This document shows, in pieces, positions 42,544-54,500 of a DNA stretch of 64,000 bases. The stretch covers positions 744,001 through 808,000 of the forward strand of contig JAFKAC010000011.1 of assembly GCA_025766275.1 (NCBI GenBank). The letters run 5' to 3'. The notes under the pieces are model-generated. The model ran no database searches. It saw only the letters and a list, made by a program, of their open reading frames with translations, and was not told the origin of the DNA. Position 1 is the stretch's first letter. Each line of letters begins with the position of its first letter. Made by a program: the position numbers and the translations under genes. Source of the DNA: Lactarius indigo. Taxonomy: Eukaryota; Basidiomycota; Agaricomycetes; Russulales; Russulaceae.

Positions 42544-45500
42544 CTACACAGATGAGTCTACGTTCAAAGGTGATGGTCCACATGAATGTCCTGTGGGTGG
42601 ACTGCCACCTCGGCTTGTGCTACGTTGAGGACTGCTAGCTCCTCGTCCTCTCCGCCGTCCTGACCAATCTGGCCCAACCATCGATAATAATCCTCCTGTG
42701 AGAGCTCCTGCTCCCAACCTTGCTGAGTGAGAATCAAATTCTTTCTGTGCACCTTCAAGAATGGCGTCAGTGAACAAAATTGAAGTAGGATCAATCTGGA
42801 ATCGGAAGGTGTCCAGTTGCATGGCGTCTCGCATCCGGGCAGTATTAAGGACACAATCTGATGGATTGATGTGCTCGATAACGCGTCTTGTCTGTGTTGT
42901 CACTTGCCGCTCCTGATAAATATATTCGACGCCAGATGCTTTGCATCCATGATTATAGCACCGGTGTTGAACGTTCACAGTGGACAGAATGTCCTAGGGG
43001 GCCACAGTGGAAGCATCAGAAATTGCATTCATACACAACCCAAAGTGACGTACCGTAATCTGAAGAAGTTCCCAATTATCAGAGGGCACCACCACTGGCA
43101 TTCGATATGGCTGAGCATTGCCATCCCATGTGGCATTTGCACATTGCAATAAGATTGCATCTGGCCGTGACGCCTGTTGTGCACTTGATCCAATAAATTG
43201 AATGATTTCGTGTACTTGTGCCACAGATCGCCTCTGGCCTTCAGCATGAGGTGGGTCGATCAAGACCCAGTCGTTGACTTGGCAAGTGTCACCATTTGTC
43301 AACACCATCGAGGTATTGGTGGCGGTCAGCCGATCTCGTGCACATGGGTTTGTTGTTGCTGACAGCCTTTCCGAGACTGTAGGGAAATACTTATACGCTC
43401 TTGTTTGATCATATGAACGAGGTTTCAGTTTATCGCGTGTACACGTGCCTAGAATAAGGTGCATAATGATATTAGAGGCGGATAACTGGGCAGGTAGACA
43501 CGTACCAAAGCGATTGGAATTGGATCGAGCATCCAACCCAAGATAGCTTCTAATTACTGCATGTTCTTCAATAAGTCTCAGTGGCGCAGGTGCACCACGT
43601 CGCCATACTCCTGCCTCACCAGCATCAAGGGAGACCCCCGATGCGGCAACATGTGCTGGGGTAGAGAGCGATTTGAAGGAACATGAGTACCGGCTGAACT
43701 CTTCACCGGGGCACACATGATGACAGCCACCACTGAGTAGATGACGGACCCGATTGGCATGAGCAAATGCAAGTGCGATGTCATGAGAGGGAGCAAGGCG
43801 ATTAGAGTGAATGCTTTTTGCACGGATGATAGCGTTGAACGATTCGAATGGCTCCGTAGCAAAAAGTATAGCGGGACCAAAGCGCCGGACATGTGTTGGA
43901 AGGTGTAACAGAATGTGGAACTTAGGCTTGTTGAACCAGCGGGGCGTCCATTTGGCAGTCCGCATAAGGAAGTCCTTGATGGCGATCTCAAGGCGATCCT
44001 AAAAGTTTACATTAGCATTATAGAGAGAAGACCAATTTACGACTCACAATATAATTATCAACGTCTTGGATCACTGGCTGCCAGATGAGAGGGATCAGAT
44101 TTGAGAGTGACACCCAAGCGTCAAAGCACGCAGGCAGAACCAAGTCATAGAGAACAAATGGGGCGACCTGTGCGATTACACGGAAATCTCGCCCAGTCAA
44201 AGAACCAGCGTACTGCACAAGAAGCTGTCCAGCAAGCAGCGGGATTTGAAGTCCTGACACGTCAAATGAATTGAGGCGAGTCTTGAGGAGGTCCTTCTGT
44301 GCTGCGCTTCGACCAAGCTGATTTTGGATGACATCACGCCAGAAGTACTTTACGAAGCCAAGCAACACAGTGTGCAGAACTTCCACAGGTGTGTCAGCGT
44401 GTGGATCAAGACCTGACAGACCATAAGATAAGCAGTGGATGCACAGGACAATTGTGGATGCTCACCTTTGATGCGCCACACGGGACTTATGATATTGTTA
44501 GGAAGCGTAGCCAAGCAGTTGTTCAAAGCTAACTGCTTTGCCAAATGCCCCGACAGACCCTTATATGATGAATGGAGGCGATCGAGGAATGAATCAAGGA
44601 ACGAGTCCTTGATCCTGTTGTTTGTCTTTAGATCCTTGATGGTCGTCTGGTTGCCAATGTGATGCGCGCTCTGAATGATCTCTTCGATTTTTATCAGTGT
44701 TGCTGCCTTTGTTCGGAGTTCTCCTATCTTTAAGCCATTCAGAATCGCAAACTTAGGTTAAAAAGAATTGCTTACTTGAACAAATCGTGTCGCTCTATCG
44801 ACCATTTCTTGCATGGTTTCCTCCTTTTTCCTTCGCACCCTTGGGGCTGATGCTCCAGCACTCACCGAATCGCCATCACTTCCAACAGCTGCAGAGGGCT
44901 CGTTGGGGTTGGGTCCATCGTGCTCTCCCTGGCTTGATGGGTTCTGAGTCTCTGCTCCATGTGAGTGTCCCATGCCCTTCTCAGCTCCCTTAACATTGCA
45001 GATACGGCAGAGATACTTGCCGCCTGGCCCAACATGACACGATAGCTCACTTTGCATTGGATTGTCTCCAAGCAGACCAGCTACGAATGGAACCACGAGT
45101 GTACGTTCTTCTAGAGCACAGTCCCATGCCCAAATACCCATTTTCCATGCATCTCTGTTGTGCGACGTTAGCCCTGTGCAAATGTAAGGTGAAAATAATT
45201 TATGTGTGGCACGTACTCGAGTTGCATCACGATGCCGTCTAGCATCTCCAATGGCGGTGCGAGGTTTGAGGTGCAAAGAAAATGAATATTATATTCCTGT
45301 TGAATAAGCGCACGGGGAAGACCAGCAGCGGAGAATAGGAAAGAATTGTGCTTATTCCATTTCTTTGAGAGGTTACCAGACACGTCGTCACAGTACAGCC
45401 AGATTGGGAAGCAAACAACATGGGCCCCACGTGCCAGCCCACGCCAGTAGTTCCCGCTTGTGGGATTGGTCCGTGTCCACTCCTGAATATCACCGGTAGG

Positions 45501-48500
45501 ATCAAGAAGTGATCCTATATCTTCAGTGTCAGCGTGATCAGTAATATAGGGTCCAGACACGCACCAAATATTATTTTAGGGTCAGGAAGTGTTGCGGTCA
45601 TGTCACTGGCACCCCAACTCACAAATGGGATAAGAAAATCGGATTGTGAGACAACGACATTGTTGTACTCCTCAACGATCCAACCTGTAATATGGTCACT
45701 GGATCTATAGGGTCGAAGTGTCCAAGCGACAGCATGTATGACACAGTCACGAATAAACCAACGCGAAGGCATTACAATGGCACCATTCTTCAGGACACAA
45801 GGCTCAAATACCCAGAATTGTTGAGACGCAATCATTGCCATTGGTGTGAGTTGCATGGGATTGGCATCTTGATGCCAGTGACGAGCGTGCCAGTACTCGC
45901 TAACATGTCTGCCAGCATCCTCTGGGTAGAACCGGAGATGTGGCCGCACGCGAGGGTTTGCCATCTCCTACATAGTATTACATAAGTCAATATCATTGCG
46001 GAACAAATAGCTGACATACCTGGGCTATGATATCTGCGAGAGAATTGACATAGAATCGGTTTCCAAGTGCACCGTCATAGGGCAGCGTTTGAATGCCACA
46101 CATGTCATGGAGAGTCTTGTTGAGGCAGCGCATGCTCACAGTGCTCCGAGTACCTGAGATCCCATTGGCGTTCAGTAGCCAATTCATGACATCAAGTTGG
46201 CGGATAGAAAATGATGACCGTGGGAGGTGCATCACAATGTCAATGGTACAGCTCTGCAAACTTAGGTGAGCGAAAGTGCGAAACAAGTGAGCAATGTGAT
46301 AACATACAATCTTATCAGGCCACGGGTACCATGCATCTTGGGCACGTGATGCAAACCCTTCAAGCACGTCTTGCGTCAGCTCCTCTGGGTCTTCTTGTAG
46401 CTGATATTCTGTGTCACGTTTTGATTCGTACCCTTACTGTACCGGTTGCAACTACGGCGGTAAGGTATATTAGTTGCAGACTTACCTACGATAGCGCGGT
46501 GATACGACAACATGATAGGAGATACGGTACTGATAGCTGACTGAGGATGGACGCCACTGATACTAGTACTAGTAGTACTAGGGTTTGAGATACTTACGCA
46601 ATACGTTGGACACTACCTACTGTGACTCATAGCAGCGCTTCTAAGCCTGCTGGTTTGTGTATTTAAACTGTCTTGTGAAGACCAAGATACACCATCTTGG
46701 TCTTCTTGAATCGTCACTTGTTTCTTCTCTCTTTCTCTCTCTTTCTCTCTCTGTCAAAGGCTGTGGACAAGAGTTCGACTTTAGTCGCGACACAGGTCGC
46801 AACCCGTTGCAGTGCACCTTCGAGTGTTCACTAGAATCTACGCTTGGACCTACGCGTCTTCAAGGATTTCGCTAAGTTGTTACCGCCTCCATAGAGCTCA
46901 AGTCGAGCTAACGTCGTGACGGCGTAACATTAAGACCAAGATCTCACCGTGGCCGTAACAACAAGAGACCAGTGGACGAACTTCCGTCCGTACTCGATCC
47001 CGAGAAGGGGAGAACGCAACGTCCCCACGCGCTTTTTACAAGCTGCCAGTTGGAGGGAACGACAAGAAGAAACCGGATACTTTGTGGAATTTAACGGACC
47101 TTCGAGGTTTCGCCCAGTTGAGTTCAACTTCGACCACTTGTGTTGGGTAGAAGTTGCGTGGAACCCTATAGACTCCCAGTGGGACATTATACGACCAACC
47201 GGACCCAGGTACCATTGCGACATCGACGCACGAGAGCTCAATAGCCGATCAGACTGGGGACCCATTGACGGACAAGTACGAGAACACTCCACTGGGGAAG
47301 TAGTATCAGAAGAAGAAGAAGAAGAAGATCAAAGCCAAGAAGAAAGCGAAGGCCGAGAGCCAAACCAGACGGAAACAAGCGGAGGAGCCATACAAGACCT
47401 CCTAATAGAGAGAGCTGAGTCTGCGCATATCACCGAACCAGAGCCAATTCACATTCGATCCCCAGCAATCATGGCTACGATAACACGCGCAATGGAAGAA
47501 GTCGCGATGGAGGAAGCGCGGGTAATACGCGAAGAAGCAAGAGACATTATTATGCCCATCGACCCAGAAACCGGAGTACGAATGACCGCAGACGACGCCG
47601 CCATCTTTCGGGCGATAGGGTCAGACAGGGGAGACCCCCCATCTGGGCGACAACCTGCACTAGACCTCCCACCAGGAATGGGAGGGCCGGGCGGAGACCC
47701 ACCACCGCCACCAGGAGGAGGCATCCCGTTTGATCTGCGAAGAACCGAACCACCAAGAATGCCACCCACGGGACCACCAGGAGGCGGTGGAGGAGGCGGT
47801 GGAGGAGGAGGTGGAGGAGATGCCGGAGGAGGAGGACATCATAACGAAAAATTAACCGGCGAGCCACCTTCCATCTTTGACGGAGACCAACTCAAAGTGG
47901 ATCAATTCTTGACGCAGTGGCATGTCTATTGGGGCATGAATTTAGACGCCCCTATCATGCGCAATGACTACAGAAGATGCCTTCTGTTTCTTTCTTACAT
48001 CAAAGGCGGAGCAGTCAGTGAATGGGTTCTATCCTTCCTGAACTGGCTCAACAGGCAAATACAACGAGGGATCAGCCCCTACACTCGCGACCTATGGGAC
48101 GCTGTAGCTGATGGATTCAGCCAGAGGTTCGAAAACACGCTAGAAAGGGAACAAGCCCAAGCCATACTACGAAAGGGCTTCAAGATGACGGGAGAAGACA
48201 TTGACAAGTACGTCAATGATTTTGAACAGCTAGCACGGAAGGCTCACTACCGCCTCAATGAACCCCAAACCATCAACCTCTTTACGTCGGGGCTACCTAA
48301 GGAACTGTTCAAGAACGCGTTCCAGTTCGACAACCCCGTCACGTTCGACGACTGGAAGAGGGCCGTCCTCAAACGGCAGAAGAACTACATACACCTCAAG
48401 GCACGACTTAACGAATACAAAAATACGACGACGCCGCCAAAGAAACAAGGTGGTAATGCAGGATGGACACTCCCGCAGAACCTGCCACAGACTAACCCAT

Positions 48501-51500
48501 GGGCGATGGACACCTCGGCTGACCGTGCCAAAGTAAGGCTCGCGGGGTCCGAAGACATCGACTTCAACAAACTGCCACACCGCGACTGGCCTACGCCACC
48601 GTTCCCACCAAGAGGAGGACCGGGAGCTCGAGGACGAGGGAGAGGAGGATCTCAAAGGGACTTAAGGAACGTCCTTTGCTATAACTGTCACGCTCCCGGC
48701 CACCTCTCATGAAATTGTCCATATCCGCGCGTGCAGCAGCAATGGCAGGCTGCCCCATCCAGTAGTCGCATGACCGAGACTACGGGATATCCTCAAGGAC
48801 CCGTCTCACAGTACGCGCCATCGCAATACGCGCCGTCGCTGCCCGGATATATGTCACCGGCGCCGAGCGTGACGCCCGCACCCCAAATCAACGCTACAAG
48901 CACAAAGACAGCAGGAGAACAGGCCAAAGAATGGCTCACACAAGTGGCCAACAGTACGGACGAAGTAAAAGATCTTATACTTCAAGATCTATGGGGAAAA
49001 GAGGGTTTTCGGGACGCCTGAACCCGTCAGTCTGGGTGAGGGCTCTCCAATGTAATTCTGTAATTGTGACAATGCGCTATCGATCTATGCGAATTCCAGT
49101 AACTGTCCGTACGAATTACCAAACGACTGAAACAAATGCGCTGGTTGACTCGGGCGCAACTGACAACTTCATCCGACCCAGCCTGGCAAAACGGGCTGGT
49201 ATCCAGACACAACCACTGAATACGCCTCGCAAGATATGGAATATAGACAACATGGAAAACAAAGCTGGGTTAATCACTCATTATGTTAACCTAGAAGTGA
49301 AAACACGAGGACAGATAAAGCAAATGACCTTCCTGGTCACCGACCTTGGAAGCGAAGACATGGTACTGGGCTACCCTTGGCTGAGCGCATTCGAACCAAC
49401 GATCAGCTGGGCCACTGCCACCATACACCCCGACATGCAGCCGGTAATATTAGCAACTACCGAAGTGTTATTATCAACAACAACCGCTCGAGCCCTCATT
49501 GTGGCCGAAAAAGAAGATATTGTGCGCGAACTAGAAGAAGAGACGTTTGTTAGAGCCACCACCTCGATGGAGCTGGCCATACAAGCGAAACAACACCAAA
49601 CGGCAGTAGTACTCCCTCAAGAATACGCAATGTTTACCAAGCTTTTTAACGAGCAAGCCTCGCACCGCTTCCCCCCGGCAAGGCCGTGGGACCATGCAAT
49701 AGATTTCAAACCATCCGCGCTGGCCGCCATCGACTGCAAGATCTACCCTATGACCCAAAAAGAGGAGGGCGAACTCAAAGAGTTCCTAGAGGAAAAGTTA
49801 AAGCAGGGGTATTTACGCCCTTCTATCTCCCCGTACGCATCCTCCTTCTTCTTCATTAAAAAGAAGGACGGGAAACTACGACCGGTACAGGACTACCAGG
49901 TCATCAACTCTCATACCATTCGAAATCAATACCCGCTACCGCTAATACAAGACCTCATCCTTGACCTCAGCAACACCCACATCTACACGAAACTCGATAT
50001 CCGGTGGGGTTATAATAACATACGAATTCGCGACGGCGACCAGGAAAAGGCAGCGTTCAAAACTAAATTCAGCCTCTTCGAACCCACAGTCATGTTCTTC
50101 GGTCTCACTAACTCCCCCACCACTTTCCAAGCCATGATGAACCACATCTATCGCGACACAATAGCAAAGCACGAACGACTGGGCACTACCATACGCGTCT
50201 ACATGGACGACGTTGGTATCGCTACTCACTTTGATCACGATCTGGCAGCCCATGTAGACGCCGTCCGCGATGTCTTGCGCGTCGCGGAAGAACACGACCT
50301 CTACTTCAAGCTCGAGAAGTGCCTGTTCCATCAACCGCGAATGGATTACCTGGGGGTAATCCTTGAGAGGGGGGTGACCCGAATGGACCCTGTAAAAGTT
50401 CAAGGTATCAAGGACTGGCCAACACCAACAAAAGTCAAAGACGTCCGTTCTTTCCTCGGCTTCTGTAACTTTTACAGACTCTTTATCCGTGGTTTCGCAA
50501 CTCACGCCAAGCCACTCACTAAACTAACACGGAAGGACGAAGAATGGCGATGGACTGACGAAGAAGAAAGGGCGTTCAACACCCTAAAACGTCTCGTAAC
50601 GGAGGAACCGGTGCTAGCACACCCCGTCCTTCAAGATCCATTCGAATTAGAAGTAGACGCTTCGGGTTACGCGGTGGGAGCCGTATTACTGCAAAAGAAG
50701 TCTGACGGAAAGCGACATCCCATAGGTTACTACTCGGCGACGCTTTCCGAAGCCGAAAGAAACTACGACATCTACGACCTAGAACTGCTCGCGATAGTTA
50801 AGGCCCTACGGAACTGGCGACCACTTCTTGCAGGTGCCCCCCACAAGATCAAAATCTATTCGGACCATCTAAACCTACAATACTGGAGGTCACCGCAGAA
50901 AATCAGCAGGCGAGTCGCCAGGGAAGTACTCGAACTTTCTGAATACGACTTCGAAATTCATCACATTAAGGGGAAGAACAACGGACGGGCAGATGCACTG
51001 TCGAGACGACCAGATTACGACCAAGGAGTCGAGGACAACACCGAAGTAGTGGTCCTACCCCCCGAAGTCTTTGTACGAACCCTTAACGCCGCGCGCACCT
51101 TCATCGCGAACCCGAATTTACTACAACCACGCCACCAGCAAGACGAAGAAGTGATCAAGGTATGGGTCGACCCGCATCATCTCAAGAAGATACAAGGGGA
51201 ATGGTACAAGGACGGCAGGTTCGTAATCACAGGGCCAGCGTCGACTCAACGCGTACTAATACACGACCATCACGACCTGCCAATACATGGCCACCCGGGA
51301 ATTGCGAAAACCCAACGCATCCTGGAGAGACACTACTGGTGGCCGCGACTCCGAAGAGACGTATACGAATATGTGCAAGGCTGCGCAGAATGCCAAAGGA
51401 ATAAAGTCAACACAAGGCCCATACGAGCCGCGCTGCATCCCATCACGCCAATACTGGAAGCCATGCCGTTCCACACAGTGGCGGTAGATTTCATCACCAA

Positions 51501-54500
51501 ACTCCCCATTTCCAAGGGGTACGACAGTATACTGACTGTCACGGACCACGACTGCAGCAAAGCCTCAATTTTCATCCCATGTCGAGAAGAGATCACCGCA
51601 GAAGAAACGGCGACTCTGTACGTCGCCCAGGTGTTCAAACGCTTCGGGCTGCCGTGCAAGATGATAAGCGACCGCGACCCCCGCTTTACGTCCAAGTTTA
51701 CCAGAGAAGTGTGCCGCATTCTGGGGATCCAACAGAATATATCAACTGCATATCATCCGCGTACTGATGGACAGTCCGAGCGAACTAACCAGTGGCTGGA
51801 ACAGTACCTCCGCTTCTGGGTAAATGAGCGGCAAGACAACTGGGAAGCTTATCTACCAATCGCCGAATTTGCGCACAACAACTGGCCACATGAGCACACC
51901 AAGGAGTTGCCGTTCCAACTTCTGATGGGGTACAACCCACAAGCGGACTGGACGGATAAGCCATCTCCCATTCCCCTCGCGACCACGCGACTGACACAGC
52001 TGAAAGAAGCTAGAAACGACGCCCAACGCCTTATAAGGAAGGCGCAGGAGTCATGGGTGTGCAACAAAGATACGCCCAAGTTCAGCATCAACGACCTCGT
52101 GTGGCTCGAGGGCAAACATCTTCGAACCAATCAGCCCACAGCGAAATTAGCGGCGCGACGTCACGGACCCTTTCGGGTGGTACAGGTGATGTCCCCTTAC
52201 AATTATCGATTGGAACTTCCCGCGCAATGGAGTATCCACCCAGTGTTTCACATCGATCTTCTCACACCGTACAAACAAACTTCCTTGCATGGAGAGAACT
52301 TCACACGACCACCGCCCGAACTGATAGATGGAGAAGAGGAATACGAAGTCAAGGCCGTTCTAGACACTCGGCATTTCGGCAGAGGAAGACGCCTCCAGTA
52401 TCTGATCAAATGGAAGGGATACCCAGACTCGGAGAACCAGTGGGTTAACAAAGACGACGTCTTTGCGCCGGAAGCGCTCCGCCTGTATCAGGAAGCGCAA
52501 ACCCACGGTAGAAGAGATAAAGTGGGAGTTGCTCGGACGGAGGACAGTCATCCCCTCTTCCTTCGTTCCGCCATTACTCTCATGCCCACTTCCCCACTAC
52601 GACATGTCACACAGGCGCAGCTCCTCGACTCCCTCACAGAAGACGCCCGCGCCCTCTTGGCAGAGGACGACGACACCGAAGTTCCCAACACTCAGCTCAC
52701 GCCATGGACACCTCTTGCACCAGCAGAGGGGCCCATCACCGCACAAGAATGGATCAACGTCATCACCAGATTCCCAGACCCGATGACCACCCCCGACGAC
52801 GACCGAACCGTCGTCCACGTCTTCAAAAACGATCGCGGCGAGCGTGAACCCATCGCCGCTATCCCCCCAAGCGACGACCTCATCGGCGTTCGCGGAATTT
52901 TCCCGAGCAACGACCAGCGTTCAAGCGCTGATGGAGTACGAGTTGGAGGGCTGGAAGAGAGTGGCGGCAGCATGGCAGAAGGAGCAGTTGGACTCAGCAG
53001 CGGCCCGACTGAGGGAGATGCGCGAGCGGCGGCAGCGATGGCGGCAGCTGAGGCTGGCCATGACGACGAAGATTATTACCCGGCGAGACACCCCTTCCTT
53101 CGAACGAAACGCGACCCTGATAATCCCCTCATCACGCCCTGGCTCGTCTACTCCGACGGGTCCCCCATGTATCGAGGACGTGTGCGCGTGCCTGGTGCCG
53201 CCGATCACCGTCCGTTCACCGCCGCCGAGGACCCCGCGCATGTCATTGCGCCTGAGGGGTTCCGGGCGAACCGACGACCCCATCACATTCGATACCCCAT
53301 CACCGGACCGGACGGAGTAGAGAGGGACGCGTCGCATGTCCAGATTATCGGAGGGGTGGACCCCCTCATACTAGGAGTTATACCGGGCTCGCCACACATC
53401 TATGGTAAGCCCCTTTACGCCGAGCCTCATGTATCCGCGGCGCTCCGCCCCACGTATCCGCACGAAGACCTCGTCGTCTTTGAGGCGGACAAGATCACCG
53501 ACCGCGCGCTCAATCGTATCAACGATGAGTCGCTCACCACAGAAGTTACGCGCTTCCGCGCGGCCAGCTACGAGCTGGATCGACTTCGGGCAAGGGTGAG
53601 TCAACTTCGCGCGATGATCGAGTGCGCACAGGACGACCGACGCGACGCCATCTACCGCTTGGAGCGTGCCACCGCATTAGAGCGTATTGCCGATGAACAG
53701 CGCGATTGGCCGGCCCACGACTTTTGGTGAGCCTGGGGACTCACGCTAGAAAAGGAGGTGATGTCACGTTTTGATTCGTACCCTTACTGTACCGGTTGCA
53801 ACTACGGCGGTAAGGTATATTAGTTGCGGACTTACCTACGATAGCGCGGTGATACGACAACATGATAGGAGATACGGTACTGATAGCTGACTGAGGATGG
53901 ACGCCACCGATACTAGTACTAGTAGTACTAGGGTTTGAGATACTTACGCGATACATTGGACGCTACCTACTGTGACTCATAGCAGCGCTTCTAAGCCTGC
54001 TGGTTTGTGTATTTAAACTGTCTTGTGAAGACCAAGATACGCCATCTTGGTCTTCTTGAATCGTCACTTGTTTCTTCTCTCTTTCTCTCTCTTTCTCTCT
54101 CTGTCAAAGGCTGTGGACAAGAGTTCGACTTTAGTCGCGACACAGGTCGCAACCCGTTGCAGTGCACCTTCGAGTGTTCACTAGAATCTACGCTTGGACC
54201 TACGCGTCTTCAAGGATTTCGCTAAGTTGTTACCGCCTCCATAGAGCTCAAGTCGAGCTAACGTTGTGATGGCGTAACATTCTGGGCGATCTAATAATTA
54301 GTACCACTCCAGCGTGACATATAATGTGAACCATACCATTGTCATGCTCCAAACCAGATTGCTCCACAGGCTCCTCATCAGATAGATCGTCGTCGGGAAG
54401 AAAGTTCTGCAACACCTGCATAATCAGGTCATACTCACTCTGCACACCTTCAATCTCGTTGGTGTAATCGTTACCCAGATCTTGCAGATCACCAAGTGTG

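Larger units (their letters stand above)
46412..54279 (+). mobile_element. Ty3-B: full-length chromovirus, same family as Ty3-A, gag broken
   Basis: 7868 bp, 518-bp LTRs, 5-bp duplication, plus-strand gag and pol. The LTRs differ at about eight positions, so it is older than Ty3-A. Gag has a nonsense codon; pol is open. Confidence 0.96.
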
